From NCBI GenBank assembly GCA_020048255.1, contig JAIFMR010000087.1, forward strand, positions 1 to 40,376: DNA of 40,376 nt, in the 5' to 3' direction. This stretch comes from Rhodoferax sp. (GTDB lineage: Bacteria; Pseudomonadota; Gammaproteobacteria; Burkholderiales; Burkholderiaceae_C). The notes under the pieces were generated by a model, which worked only from the letters and a program-made list of their open reading frames with translations, was not told the DNA's origin and made no database searches. Below are positions 29,211-38,822 of the stretch, piece by piece. Made by a program: the position numbers and the translations under genes. Each line of letters begins with the position of its first letter. The stretch's first letter is position 1.

Positions 29211-30650
29211 ATGACTGAAATAACTGAAGTGCCGGCAAAAAAGGCCGTTCCAGACGATTGGCTGTGGGTTGAATCCCTGGATCTGGAGGCGCAGGGCGTG
29301 GCGCACAAGGCCGACGGCAAGGTGGTTTTCATTGAGGGTGCCTTGCCGTTTGAGTATGTGAGTGCCAACATCAACCGGCACAAGAACAACTGGGAGCAGG
29401 GTACGCTGACGGCGATTCATCGCGCATCCTCGCAGCGCGTGGAGCCGGTTTGTCCGCATTTCGGTTTGCACACCGGCGCTTGTGGTGGCTGCAAGATGCA
29501 GCATTTGCACAGCAGTGCGCAAGTGGCTGTGAAACAGCGCGCACTCGAAGACAACCTGTGGCACTTGGGCAAGGTGAAGGCCGACCAAATCATGCGACCG
29601 ATCGAGGGGCCAACTTGGGGCTACCGTTACCGGGCGCGCCTGTCGGTACGCTTTGTGCGCAAAAAGGGCACCGTGCTGGTGGGATTTCACGAGCGCAAAA
29701 GCCGCTATGTGGCAGACATGGGCGTTTGTCCGGTGTTGCCGCCCCAGGTTGAAGCCTTGCTGTTGCCGCTGCGTGCGCTAATTTCAATCATGGACGCTGT
29801 CGAGACCGTTCCTCAGATTGAACTGGCCTGTGGCGACAAGGTGATCGCCCTGGTACTGCGCCACATGGAGCCCTTGAGTGAGGCGGACCAGGCGCGTTTG
29901 CGTGAATTTGCGCATCAGCACCCGCCGGTGCAATGGTGGCTCCAGTCCAAAGGGCTGGATACGGTGTGTTTGCTGGACGAAGGTGGTGAGCCGTTGGCTT
30001 ACGCCTTGCCGGACTTTGGCGTCACCATGCCGTTTCGGCCGACCGACTTTACGCAGGTCAACCCGCACATTAACCGTGTGTTGGTGTCACGGGCGCTGCG
30101 CTTGCTAGATGTGCAGAAGAACGAACGCGTGATTGATTGGTTTTGTGGCCTGGGTAATTTCACCTTACCGCTGGCGACTCAGGCACGCGAAGTTTTGGGT
30201 ATTGAGGGCAGCGAGGCCTTGGTCGCTCGTTCCCGCGAAAACTATATTAAAAATAGCAAGCCAGACCAGAGTAGTCGTGCGTTATGCGCTACTTTATTTG
30301 CAGCAAGAAACCTTTTTGAGATGACACCTGAAGTGCTGGTAGGGGATGGCCGTGCCGATAAGTGGCTGGTGGACCCACCGCGGGAGGGCGCTGTGGCTTT
30401 GGTGCGCGCGCTGGCCGACTTGCATCAGCAGCGTTGTGGCTCCAGCGAGGTCGCGGCCACGCCCGAGGCCCAAGACTGGACGCCACCGCAGCGGATCGTC
30501 TATGTCAGTTGTAATCCATCCACCCTGGCGCGCGATGCTGATGTGCTGGTGCACCAAGCGGGCTACCGCTGCACAGCTGCCGGTGTGGTGAATATGTTTC
30601 CGCACACCGCGCATGTGGAAAGTCTGGCGGTTTTTGAACTGGTGCACTGA
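29211..30650 (+). CDS. rlmD: 23S rRNA (uracil-1939 C5) methyltransferase RlmD
   Basis: A 479-residue RlmD/RumA. An N-terminal TRAM domain (about 15-70) is followed by the 4Fe-4S cysteines C81, C91, C94 and C173 (CPHFGLHTGACGGC and MGVCPV). The methyltransferase domain has VIDWFCGLGNFTLPLA (SAM motif), the substrate region DKWLVDPPREGA, and the catalytic Cys in YVSCNPSTLARDADVL. It modifies 23S rRNA with SAM. It lies 56 bases after nlpD and converges with a lipoprotein gene. Confidence 0.96.
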   Translation: MTEITEVPAKKAVPDDWLWVESLDLEAQGVAHKADGKVVFIEGALPFEYVSANINRHKNNWEQGTLTAIHRASSQRVEPVCPHFGLHTGACGGCKMQHLHSSAQVAVKQRALEDNLWHLGKVKADQIMRPIEGPTWGYRYRARLSVRFVRKKGTVLVGFHERKSRYVADMGVCPVLPPQVEALLLPLRALISIMDAVETVPQIELACGDKVIALVLRHMEPLSEADQARLREFAHQHPPVQWWLQSKGLDTVCLLDEGGEPLAYALPDFGVTMPFRPTDFTQVNPHINRVLVSRALRLLDVQKNERVIDWFCGLGNFTLPLATQAREVLGIEGSEALVARSRENYIKNSKPDQSSRALCATLFAARNLFEMTPEVLVGDGRADKWLVDPPREGAVALVRALADLHQQRCGSSEVAATPEAQDWTPPQRIVYVSCNPSTLARDADVLVHQAGYRCTAAGVVNMFPHTAHVESLAVFELVH

Positions 30651-30702
30651 ATTCCGTTGGACCCCGACCTGGCGCGCCGCTACGGGCTGTCTTGGCGTGT
30701 AA

Positions 30703-31062
30703 TCAGTGGGCGGCGGTCTTGGCCTTGGTTTTGGCCTTGGGCTCGACGATCACTTCTTCAACCGGCTGCGCAGGTGCCGGCGTGGAGGCCAGTGGTGCTG
30801 GAATCTCAGCGCGCAGTCCTTCTAGCTTGTTTTCCCGCATGTAGGCGTCCATCTCAAGCCACCCTGCATAGATGGCGGCCTTATTGACCCCTTTGTTCAA
30901 GGTGTAGCAATCTTCTATGCTGCGCAAGCCATGTCGACAGGCGCCACCAATCGCCTTGGCGTCGGCCTCCTTTTGAGCCACCTTGGGGTCAGGCCCCAAG
31001 CCCAGCAGGTCGCAGGCTGACAGCAGCAGAGCTGTAAAAAGGATCAGCAAGCGTCTGGACAT
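30703..31062 (-). CDS. Putative small lipoprotein of unknown function
   Basis: A 119-residue protein. MSRRLLILFTALLLSAC is a lipoprotein signal with lipobox LSAC (C17). The mature part has a helical region with two cysteines (GGACRHGLRSIEDCYTLN) and NKAAIYAGWLEMDAYMRENK. It ends in a Pro/Ala/Lys-rich tail, PAPAQPVEEVIVEPKAKTK. I do not recognise a named family. It converges with rlmD and lies downstream of the BI-1 gene, separated from it by a terminator. Confidence 0.8.
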   Translation of the reverse strand: MSRRLLILFTALLLSACDLLGLGPDPKVAQKEADAKAIGGACRHGLRSIEDCYTLNKGVNKAAIYAGWLEMDAYMRENKLEGLRAEIPAPLASTPAPAQPVEEVIVEPKAKTKAKTAAH

Positions 31063-31144
31063 AGGTAAAGTGAAAGGTTAGAAATGAAATTTGATAGCAC
31101 TGGATTGTCATTCAAACACATGAATGCATTGGACTAAGCAAGAA

Positions 31145-31166
31145 AAAAGGCCCGAACGGGCCTTTT
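31145..31166 (-). terminator. Intrinsic terminator after the BI-1 gene
   Basis: AAAAGGCCCG-AA-CGGGCCTTTT is a perfect 10-bp stem. On the minus strand it is followed by further T residues, and it lies 24 bases beyond the stop of the minus-strand BI-1 gene. Confidence 0.88.
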
Positions 31167-31190
31167 GTTTGAAAGATGGGCATCAGCTCA

Positions 31191-31886
31191 TCAATCGCGC
31201 TCACCCCCCATGATGCCGAGCAGAGCCAGCAAACTCTGGAACACATTGATGATGTCCAGATACAGCGCCAGTGTGGCACTGATGTAGTTGGTTTCACCGC
31301 CATCCACAATTTGTTTCAAGTCATACAACATATAGGCGCTGAACACACCAATCGCCGCGACCGAGATCGCCATCATGCCCGCAGTCGAGCCCACAAACAC
31401 ATTGATGATGCCCCCCACCATGATGGCCAATGCACCCACAAACAACCACTTGCCCATGCCAGACAGGTCACGCTTGATCACGCTGGACAGACTGGCCATG
31501 ACAAAAAATACACCTGCCGTGCCACCGAAGGCGGTCATGATCAGGTCAGGCCCATTTTTGAAGCCCAGCACCATGGCAATCATGCGTGACAGCATCAATC
31601 CCATAAAGAAGGTGAAACCCAGCAGCACCGGAACGCCCGCAGCAGAGTTCTTGGTCTTTTCAATGGCGTACATGAAGCCAAAAGCGCCGCCCAAGAAGAG
31701 CACCAGGCCCAAGCCACCGCCGAGCGATTGAGTGATACCCGTCGCCACGCCGAGCCAAGCGCCCAGAACGGTGGGTATCAAACTGATGGCCAACAGCCAA
31801 TAGGTATTGCGCAAGACGCGATTACGCTGTTGCGCCCCGGTGTTGACGCTGTAGTCACGGTCCATAGATGGAACGGGATTAAACAT
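31191..31886 (-). CDS. Bax inhibitor-1/YccA family membrane protein
   Basis: A 231-residue protein with seven predicted membrane helices after a polar N terminus (RDYSVNTGAQQRNRVLRNTY). The family traits FGFMYAIEKTKNSAAG, VLLGFTFFMGLMLSRMI, FVGSTAGMMAISVAAIGVFS and the C-terminal YLDIINVFQSLLALLG are visible. Relatives include YbhL and YccA (the latter affects FtsH). The role here is unknown. A GGAG site precedes the ATG at 31886. Confidence 0.93.
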   Translation of the reverse strand: MFNPVPSMDRDYSVNTGAQQRNRVLRNTYWLLAISLIPTVLGAWLGVATGITQSLGGGLGLVLFLGGAFGFMYAIEKTKNSAAGVPVLLGFTFFMGLMLSRMIAMVLGFKNGPDLIMTAFGGTAGVFFVMASLSSVIKRDLSGMGKWLFVGALAIMVGGIINVFVGSTAGMMAISVAAIGVFSAYMLYDLKQIVDGGETNYISATLALYLDIINVFQSLLALLGIMGGERD

Positions 31887-32065
31887 TGCTTGACTCCTTT
31901 AGTCGGTTAACTGAATGTGGGACGCATTTTAGGGTAAGCCGCAGTTTTCAAGGCGTTTGGGTCGCCGGCTCCTACTTTTAGTGAGGCTACTTGTCACCGC
32001 AATGGGGGCAAATACGGGCTGCCTCGCGGTTATGCTTCTCACTTTAATCTTCAAGAGATCATGGC

Positions 32066-32473
32066 ATGAAATCCAAGTTTTTTTTAGAGTTGTCGGATAT
32101 CAAGGCGATTGCAGCGGCTGCCGAGGCAGAAGCGGTGCGAAACCAGTGGGCCGTGACGATTGCCATCGTGGACGATGGCGGGCACCTGCTGTGGTTGCAG
32201 CGTATGGACGGCGCAGCGGCCATATCTGCCAACATCGCGCCTGCCAAAGCGCACACGGCGGCCATGGGACGGCGTGAAACCCGGGTTTACGAGGAGATGA
32301 TCAATGGTGGACGCGCTTCGTTTCTCAGCGTGCCCGGCATTGATGGCTTTCTGGAGGGGGGGGTGCCCATCTTGAAAGACGGGGTTTGTCTGGGTGCCGT
32401 GGGCGTCAGCGGCGTCAAGTCTGTCGAAGATGCACAAATCGCCAGAGTTGGCATCGCAGCGCTGGCGCTGTAA
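32066..32473 (+). CDS. GlcG/HbpS family protein
   Basis: A 135-residue single-domain protein of the GlcG/HbpS (DUF336) family: VTIAIVDDGGHLLWLQRMDGA, then PAKAHTAAMGRRET and VPILKDGVCLGAVGVSG. Members bind haem or small ligands and often sit beside unrelated metabolic genes. There is no signal peptide. It follows the divergent BI-1 gene by 179 bases and converges with ppsR. Its exact function is not known. Confidence 0.9.
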   Translation: MKSKFFLELSDIKAIAAAAEAEAVRNQWAVTIAIVDDGGHLLWLQRMDGAAAISANIAPAKAHTAAMGRRETRVYEEMINGGRASFLSVPGIDGFLEGGVPILKDGVCLGAVGVSGVKSVEDAQIARVGIAALAL

Positions 32474-32500
32474 CGTCAGCGGATCGTTGTAGCTTCAGCT

Positions 32501-33322
32501 TCAATAGGTCAGGCGCTCGGGCCGCAGTTCTTGCAGGATGGTGGTGGCAATCTCTTCAATGGATTTGGTGGTGGTTGACAGCCACCTGATGCCGGAGCGA
32601 CGCATCATGGCCTCTGCCTCGCGAACTTCGTGGCGACAATTGGCCAATGAGGCGTATTTGGAGTTGGGGCGACGCTCGTTGCGTATCTCGCTGAGCCGCT
32701 CTGGCTGAATCGTCAAGCCAAAGAGTTTCTTGCGTTGGGCTTTCAGGGCAGGCGGTAGGTCCTGGCGCTCAAAATCCTCTGGTATCAGCGGGTAATTGGA
32801 TGCCTTCAAACCATATTGCATGGCCAAGTAAAGGGATGTCGGCGTCTTGCCGCTGCGACTGACTCCCACCAAAATCACATCCGAGTTCTCCAGGTCGCGG
32901 TTGGACTGACCGTCGTCGTGTTCCAGTGAAAAGTTGATCGCTTCAATGCGCGACTGATACTCCTGGCTCTTGCTGGAGTCACTGAATCGGCCGATGCGGT
33001 GATTGGACTTGAGGTTGAGTTCTTCTTCTAGCGGGTGGACAAAGGTGCTGAACATGTCCATGAGCATGCCCTGGCAGCCATCCGTGATGACTTTGAGCAC
33101 TTCTGTGTTGGCCAGGGTGGTGAAGACGATCGGCCGCTTGTTGTCGATGGTCCGGGTGTGGTTGATTTGGCGCACAGCGGAATGCGCTTTATCGACGTTG
33201 TCAACAAACGGCAACCGGACGCGCTGAAGCGTGGCCTCAAACTGGTTCAGGATGGCGTTTCCAAAGGTCTCTGCGGTAATACCCGTGCCGTCCGAGACAA
33301 AGAATACTGTTCTATTGGGCAT
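32501..33322 (-). CDS. ppsR: Phosphoenolpyruvate synthase regulatory protein (PSRP)
   Basis: A 273-residue bifunctional kinase/pyrophosphorylase of the DUF299 family. The N terminus is RTVFFVSDGTGITAETFGNA. The P-loop is ILVGVSRSGKTPTSLYLAMQ (about 151-170), and LRNLVCIRNERR-like LSEIRNERRPNSKYA with ECR...AEAMMR-type region CRHEVREAEAMMRR follows. It inactivates PEP synthase by ADP-dependent phosphorylation of a threonine and reverses this with phosphate. It is divergent from ppsA, its target. ATG at 33322 was chosen over 33382 because family members begin directly before RTVFFVSDGTG. Confidence 0.96.
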   Translation of the reverse strand: MPNRTVFFVSDGTGITAETFGNAILNQFEATLQRVRLPFVDNVDKAHSAVRQINHTRTIDNKRPIVFTTLANTEVLKVITDGCQGMLMDMFSTFVHPLEEELNLKSNHRIGRFSDSSKSQEYQSRIEAINFSLEHDDGQSNRDLENSDVILVGVSRSGKTPTSLYLAMQYGLKASNYPLIPEDFERQDLPPALKAQRKKLFGLTIQPERLSEIRNERRPNSKYASLANCRHEVREAEAMMRRSGIRWLSTTTKSIEEIATTILQELRPERLTY

Positions 33323-33551
33323 GATGTGGCTCGCTAGGGGTTGAAATGGTTCTGGCGCATGGGTCCCACTGGAGCGCGCCAAAGACGTTGGTCTGAGCTT
33401 TGTTCAAGCCTACAATAATTATCTTCCAACTGATTCGCGTCACCGCTTTGTTCGAACCAGAACAACAACACCATGAACAAAGCTTTGCGTCGACACGCGC
33501 CAAGAAGTAAGCGCTTGTCAGCACCGGTTTTTTAACTTCTGGAGAATCCTC

Positions 33552-35948
33552 ATGACAGCACTTTTTTTGGCGACAGACCTCGTTGTCCCTTTCGAAAAAC
33601 TAAGGATGACCGATGTCGACTCGGTGGGCGGCAAGAACGCCAGCCTGGGGGAAATGATTTCTAACTTGCCCACAGGCGTGAAAGTTCCGACCGGGTTCGC
33701 CACCACCGCACATGCATTTCGCGAATTTTTAGCGTTTGAAAATCTGAGTCAAAGAATCAATGCGCGCTTGGCGGCGCTCGATACCGAAGATGTCAATGCA
33801 TTGGCGGTTGCCGGTGCCGAAATCCGGGCCATGGTCGAGAAACAACCCTTTCCTGCTGCCGTTGAGCGGGATATTCGCCAGGCCTTTGCGGTGCTGTGTG
33901 CTGACAACGCTAACGCATCGTTTGCCGTGCGGTCGTCGGCGACGGCAGAAGATTTGCCTGACGCATCCTTTGCCGGGCAACAAGAGACGTTTCTGAACGT
34001 CACGGGCATAGAAGCTGTTCTGCACAAGATTCGCGAAGTCTTTGCATCGCTTTACAACGACCGGGCGATCAGCTACCGGGTTCACAAGGGTTTTGCCCAC
34101 GAACATGTGGCGCTCAGTGCCGGTATTCAGCGCATGGTGCGGTCTGACCTGGGCGCCTCAGGCGTGATGTTCACCATCGACACAGAGTCCGGATTTGATC
34201 AGGTGGTTTTCATCACTTCCAGTTATGGTCTGGGTGAAACTGTGGTTCAAGGCGCGGTCAATCCCGACGAGTTTTACGTGCACAAGCCAATGCTCAAGGC
34301 CGGCCATCAGGCCGTGATTCGCCGAAATCTGGGCTCCAAACTGATTCAAATGCAGTTTTCAACGGCCGAAGAGAAGGCTGCCACCGGTCAATTGGTGAAG
34401 ACCACGGATGTGCCCGCAGAACTGCGCAACCGTTACTCATTGACTGATGCAGACGTGCAAAAGCTGGCCGCTTATGCCTTGGTGATTGAAGAGCATTATG
34501 GTCGTCCGATGGATATTGAGTGGGGCAAGGACGGCATCGACGGCGAACTCTACATCCTGCAAGCGCGTCCTGAAACCGTCAAGAGCCAGGCATTTGGCAA
34601 GGTGGAGCATCGTTACAAGCTCAAAAGCAAAGGTGTTGTGATGTCGCATGGTCGTGCCATTGGCCAAAAAATTGGCACCGGCCCGGTCCGGGTGGTGCAC
34701 AACATCAGCGAGATGGATCGGGTGCAGCCGGGGGATGTTCTGGTGACCGACATGACCGACCCCAATTGGGAGCCGGTGATGAAGCGGGCGTCAGCCATCG
34801 TCACCAATCGGGGTGGCCGAACCTGCCACGCCGCCATCATTGCGCGCGAGCTGGGGATTCCAGCCGTGGTGGGATGCGGCAATGCGGACCAAGTGTTGAA
34901 AGAGGGCATGCTGGTCACGGTGAGTTGTGCTGAAGGCGATACCGGTTTTGTATATGACGGCTTGCTGGAGACCGAGGTCACCGAGGTGCAACGGGGTGCC
35001 ATGCCAGAGATTCCGGTCAAGATCATGATGAATGTGGGTAACCCGCAACTGGCCTTTGACTTCTGCCAGTTGCCCAACACGGGCGTGGGCTTGGCGCGGT
35101 TGGAATTCATCATCAACAACAACATTGGTGTGCACCCGAAGGCAATTCTGGATTACCCCAATATTGATGCTGACCTGAAAAAGGCGGTGGAGTCGGTGGC
35201 GCGTGGACACGCTTCACCCCGGGCGTTTTATGTGGATCGCGTGGCTGAGGGCGTTGCCACCATTGCTGCGGCATTCTGGCCCAAGCCGGTGATTGTTCGG
35301 CTTTCTGATTTCAAGAGCAATGAGTACCGCAAGCTCATCGGTGGCAGTCGTTATGAGCCGGAAGAAGAAAATCCGATGCTGGGTTTTCGTGGTGCCGCCC
35401 GCTATGTCAGTGCGGATTTCGGTGAGGCCTTTGCCATGGAGTGCGAAGCGCTCAAGCGTGTGCGCAAGGAGATGGGTCTGGTCAATGTACAGGTGATGGT
35501 GCCCTTTGTGCGTACCTTGGGCCAGGCCAAACGGGTCACGGAGCTGTTGGCAGAGCATGGCCTCAAGCGGGGTGAAAATGACCTCAAATTGATCATGATG
35601 TGCGAGATCCCAAGCAACGCGATTTTGGCGAATGACTATTTGCAGTATTTCGATGGCTTCTCAATCGGGTCGAACGACCTGACGCAGCTGACCTTGGGAC
35701 TGGACCGTGATTCTGGACTGGAACTGCTGGCCAAGGATTTTGACGAACGCGATCCGGCTGTGACTGCGCTGATTTCCATGGCGATCACGGCCTGCCGAGC
35801 CCAGGGCAAATACATTGGTATCTGTGGCCAGGGGCCCAGTGACCACCCCGACTTTGCGGTTTGGCTGATGCATCAGGGCATTTCGTCGATCTCGCTCAAT
35901 CCCGACACGGTAGTTGCAACTTGGCAAAACCTGGCAGCCCAACCGTAA
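33552..35948 (+). CDS. ppsA: Phosphoenolpyruvate synthase
   Basis: A 798-residue PEP synthase, which makes PEP from pyruvate and ATP for gluconeogenesis. The N-terminal ATP-grasp half shows DSVGGKNASLGEMI and the glycine-rich FAVRSSATAEDLPDASFAGQ. The swivelling domain has the phosphorylated His in NRGGRTCHAAIIAREL (about residue 425). The C-terminal pyruvate/PEP TIM barrel has GVGLARLEFI, SNEYRKLIGG, MVPFVRT, and GSNDLTQLTLGLDRDS. GGAG at 33541 is the ribosome site. The 229-base region shared with the divergent ppsR should hold both promoters; I could not pick out a convincing one. Confidence 0.98.
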   Translation: MTALFLATDLVVPFEKLRMTDVDSVGGKNASLGEMISNLPTGVKVPTGFATTAHAFREFLAFENLSQRINARLAALDTEDVNALAVAGAEIRAMVEKQPFPAAVERDIRQAFAVLCADNANASFAVRSSATAEDLPDASFAGQQETFLNVTGIEAVLHKIREVFASLYNDRAISYRVHKGFAHEHVALSAGIQRMVRSDLGASGVMFTIDTESGFDQVVFITSSYGLGETVVQGAVNPDEFYVHKPMLKAGHQAVIRRNLGSKLIQMQFSTAEEKAATGQLVKTTDVPAELRNRYSLTDADVQKLAAYALVIEEHYGRPMDIEWGKDGIDGELYILQARPETVKSQAFGKVEHRYKLKSKGVVMSHGRAIGQKIGTGPVRVVHNISEMDRVQPGDVLVTDMTDPNWEPVMKRASAIVTNRGGRTCHAAIIARELGIPAVVGCGNADQVLKEGMLVTVSCAEGDTGFVYDGLLETEVTEVQRGAMPEIPVKIMMNVGNPQLAFDFCQLPNTGVGLARLEFIINNNIGVHPKAILDYPNIDADLKKAVESVARGHASPRAFYVDRVAEGVATIAAAFWPKPVIVRLSDFKSNEYRKLIGGSRYEPEEENPMLGFRGAARYVSADFGEAFAMECEALKRVRKEMGLVNVQVMVPFVRTLGQAKRVTELLAEHGLKRGENDLKLIMMCEIPSNAILANDYLQYFDGFSIGSNDLTQLTLGLDRDSGLELLAKDFDERDPAVTALISMAITACRAQGKYIGICGQGPSDHPDFAVWLMHQGISSISLNPDTVVATWQNLAAQP

Positions 35949-36011
35949 ACACCTGCTGCGTTGATGACGCTCAAGTGGCATCTTCGCTCGAAGATGTCCA
36001 CTGGAGTCTCT

Positions 36012-38297
36012 ATGCCTGAAAGCCAACCGGACGCGAGCTTTTCACGCTGGCACGCTTGGCTATTGGGCGCCTGGTTTTGCGCCTCTTTCGGGGTGGTTTT
36101 TTTTGCGTACGACCTGCAGCATGTTGCGGCGGGTTGGCCGGTTTCCTACTGGTTCGCAGCCCAAGGCAGCGTGCTGATCTTTATCCTGGTGGTGGCCCTG
36201 TTTGCCTGGATTGCCAACCGCCGGGAAGGGCCTGCCGCGGAAGTTGACCCCGACTACCTTGTGTATACCCGGCGGATTCACGGCCGTTTTTTTGCCTATG
36301 TGGTTCTGTTCTTGCTGTTCCTGCTGGTGCTTGCGCTGGCGGAGCGAGCTGGATTGAGAAAAATTTGGGTGGGTGCCATTTTTTTGTTTGCAACGGTATT
36401 TTTGTATGCCTTGATTGGAATCTACGACCGGACCTCCAAGGCATCTGAGTACTACGTTGCCGGGCGACGCATTCCGGCGGTTTACAACGGCATGGCGGTG
36501 GCTGCCGATTGGATGAGTGCTGCGTCGTTCATCAGCATGGCGGGTGGTTTGTATTTGCAGGGGTTTTCCGGTTCCGGATCGCAACCCGGTGGCCTGGCTT
36601 ATGTGCTGGGGTGGACTGGTGGCTTTTGCCTGGTGGCGCTGCTGGTTGCTCCCTACTTGCGCCAAATGAATCTCTACACCGTGCCAGATTTTTTTGGTGC
36701 CCGATACGGCGGGCGCTGGCCGCGCATCATTGCTGCCTGGTCAGCTGTTTTGTGTTCATTTACCTATGTTGTGGCGCAGATTTATGGGGTGGGTTTGATC
36801 ACCTCGCGCTTGACCGGTGTGCAATTTGAGATTGGCATCCTGCTGGGTTTGGGAGGGGTGCTGGTGTGTTCGTTCTTGGGTGGCATGCGAGCCGTTACCT
36901 GGACCCAGGTAACGCAGTATGTGGTGCTGATTTTGGCCTTTTTGATCCCGGTGTCCTGGTTGGCCTATAAACAGTTGGGTAACCCCCTGGCGCCTTTTGC
37001 CTACGGCCAACAATTGCCAAAAATCGCCCAGCTTGAAACCCGGCTGATGGCATCACCTGCCGAGCAAGAGGTGATACATGAGTATGCCAAGCGATCAAGC
37101 GACTATGCGCGAAAGTTGGAAAACGTGACGGAGTCGCTTGAGCACGAAAAGAAGGCGCTTTACGACGAAATCCAGCGTCTGACGCGTACCCATGCAGATG
37201 AATCTGAGATTGTGGCCGCGCGCCGTGCGCTGGCCGCGTTGCCACGCGACGAGGCCAGTGCGCGTGAGCGTTGGACACGCGCAATGACAGACAACATGGA
37301 CCGAGCCAAACCCTTGGGGGGCATGCCATTGCATACCCGACCGTTCGCGGGTGACCCGGATGGGACACGAGTCGAACAGAAAGCGTTTGAAACCTCACGG
37401 CGAAATTTTTTGGCGCTGATGTTTTGTCTGATGGTGGGCACAGCCGGCCTGCCGCATTTGCTCACACGTTTCTACACGGTGCGATCGGTGACGGAGGCTA
37501 GAAACTCGGTGACCTGGTCACTTTTTTTCATTGCCTTGTTGTATCTGGCGGCCCCAGCATTGGCGGTGTTGGTCAAATTCGAGATCATGGGTCACTTGGT
37601 GGGGCAGCGCTTTGATGAGTTGCCGTCCTGGATCGCCCAGTGGGCCCGGATGGACTCTTCACTCATTTCGGTCAGCGACATCAATGGCGATCAGATCTTG
37701 CAGTTTGCCGAGTTGAAGCTGGGGCCAGACATTGTCATGCTGGCCACACCAGAAATTGGTGGGCTGCCTTACGTCGTGTCTGGCTTGGTCGCAGCCGGCG
37801 GCTTGGCCGCTGCGCTCTCCACCGCCGATGGTTTGCTGCTGACCATTGGCAACGCGCTGGCGCATGACCTGTTTTATCGCGGTGAAAGCGATCGGGCTGC
37901 GGTGGTTCGCCAAGTGATGTTATCTAAATTTGCCCTGCTTTTGGTCGCCTTGCTGGCGGCTTATGTGGCGGCACAGCGTCCGGCGGATATTTTGTTTTTG
38001 GTCTCCGCATCGTTTTCTTTGGCCGGAGCCGCCTTTGTTCCGGTGATGATTCTGGGTATTTTTTGGTCGGGTGTCACACGACCTGCGGCCGTGGCGGGCA
38101 TGTTGAGTGGGTTGGGTCTGACCCTGTACTACATGCTGGTCAATCTTCCCTCTGTTAGAGTATTTTTTGGTTTACGGGGCAGCGGTTTATGGTTTGATAT
38201 CGAGCCCATTTCCGCAGGTGTCTTTGGCGTGACGGCGGGCGTGCTGGTGACTCTGTTGGTGAGTTTTTTCACGCAGTCTCACAAGCGATTGGCGTGA
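36012..38297 (+). CDS. Sodium:solute symporter with a cytoplasmic coiled-coil insertion
   Basis: A 761-residue SSS-family transporter of the long (VC_2705-like) type. Conserved parts include SKASEYYVAGRRIPAVYNGM, AADWMSAASFISMAG, a typical core region around TYVVAQIYGVGLI, and SGLVAAGGLAAALSTADGLL. Between two membrane helices (about residues 330-455) is a charged insertion with heptad-like helices (YARKLENVTESLEHEKKALY), characteristic of this subgroup. At least 13 membrane helices are predicted. The substrate could be a short-chain monocarboxylate such as acetate, but this cannot be read from the sequence. The start at 36012 has GGAG 7 bases upstream. Confidence 0.9.
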   Translation: MPESQPDASFSRWHAWLLGAWFCASFGVVFFAYDLQHVAAGWPVSYWFAAQGSVLIFILVVALFAWIANRREGPAAEVDPDYLVYTRRIHGRFFAYVVLFLLFLLVLALAERAGLRKIWVGAIFLFATVFLYALIGIYDRTSKASEYYVAGRRIPAVYNGMAVAADWMSAASFISMAGGLYLQGFSGSGSQPGGLAYVLGWTGGFCLVALLVAPYLRQMNLYTVPDFFGARYGGRWPRIIAAWSAVLCSFTYVVAQIYGVGLITSRLTGVQFEIGILLGLGGVLVCSFLGGMRAVTWTQVTQYVVLILAFLIPVSWLAYKQLGNPLAPFAYGQQLPKIAQLETRLMASPAEQEVIHEYAKRSSDYARKLENVTESLEHEKKALYDEIQRLTRTHADESEIVAARRALAALPRDEASARERWTRAMTDNMDRAKPLGGMPLHTRPFAGDPDGTRVEQKAFETSRRNFLALMFCLMVGTAGLPHLLTRFYTVRSVTEARNSVTWSLFFIALLYLAAPALAVLVKFEIMGHLVGQRFDELPSWIAQWARMDSSLISVSDINGDQILQFAELKLGPDIVMLATPEIGGLPYVVSGLVAAGGLAAALSTADGLLLTIGNALAHDLFYRGESDRAAVVRQVMLSKFALLLVALLAAYVAAQRPADILFLVSASFSLAGAAFVPVMILGIFWSGVTRPAAVAGMLSGLGLTLYYMLVNLPSVRVFFGLRGSGLWFDIEPISAGVFGVTAGVLVTLLVSFFTQSHKRLA

Positions 38298-38347
38298 CAC
38301 CTCAACGCCAATGTGCTGGGAAAGATGGGCCGGTTTTCGGAAATAGT

Positions 38348-38353
38348 TATAAT
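38348..38353 (+). promoter_or_regulatory. Probable -10 element of the rpsF operon promoter
   Basis: A perfect TATAAT lies 83 bases upstream of the rpsF ATG. No convincing -35 box is found at the right spacing, so this is tentative. Confidence 0.4.
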
Positions 38354-38367
38354 AGTCGGCTAACCTT

Positions 38368-38401
38368 GCCACACCCCAATGAGACGCTGGGGGTGGCTTT
38401 T
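38368..38401 (+). terminator. Hairpin plus T-run in the rpsF leader
   Basis: GCCAC(A)CCCCA pairs with TGGGGGTGGC (a 10-bp stem with one bulged A, 9-base loop), followed by TTTT. It lies 71-98 bases after the symporter stop and 35-68 bases before rpsF. It may end the symporter transcript, or, if the TATAAT at 38348 is used, act as a leader attenuator of the ribosomal operon. Confidence 0.5.
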
Positions 38402-38435
38402 CGCCTCGATTGAGGTACTTCCAAAAGGAGTTTCA

Positions 38436-38801
38436 ATGCGTCATTATGAAATCATTCTCATGATCCATCCGGATCAGAGCGAACAAGTTCCTGCCATGCT
38501 GGAACGCTACAAAGGCATGATTGTTGCCGGTGGTGGCAAAGTGCATCGGGTTGAAGACTGGGGTCGTCGCCAGTTGGTCTACATGATCAACAAGCTGGCC
38601 AAGGCGCACTACTTGTGTGTCAATATCGAAGCGGATCAAGCGGTCATGGCTGAACTGGAGCATGCTTTCAAGTTCAATGATGCCGTCCTGCGTCATCTGA
38701 CCGTGTTGAAGAAAAAGGCTGACACCGGCCCATCTTCGATGATGAAAACTGTCGAGCGTGAAGACGCTCGCAAGACACAGCAAGCTGAATATCAGGCTTG
38801 A
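38436..38801 (+). CDS. rpsF: 30S ribosomal protein S6
   Basis: A 121-residue S6 protein: MRHYEIILMIHPDQSEQV, then VHRVEDWGRRQLVYMINKL and the tail ending in an acidic/basic stretch. AAAGGAG at 38424-38430 fixes the start at 38436; the longer frame from 38379 starts inside the leader hairpin. It is the first gene of the rpsF-priB-rpsR-rplI operon. Confidence 0.98.
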   Translation: MRHYEIILMIHPDQSEQVPAMLERYKGMIVAGGGKVHRVEDWGRRQLVYMINKLAKAHYLCVNIEADQAVMAELEHAFKFNDAVLRHLTVLKKKADTGPSSMMKTVEREDARKTQQAEYQA

Positions 38802-38822
38802 AGCATTGAAATCCAGTAGGCA

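Noticed and set aside
30240..30300. A fifth copy of the dispersed repeat inside rlmD (ATTAAAAATAGC)
   Set aside because: Only the AT-rich part matches, the diagnostic CTAGAGC block is missing, and the reading frame length fits the family.
38368..38401. A ribosomal S6:S18 autoregulatory leader motif
   Set aside because: A hairpin is clear, but I could not find the bulged CCG feature of that leader class with confidence, so I list only the hairpin.
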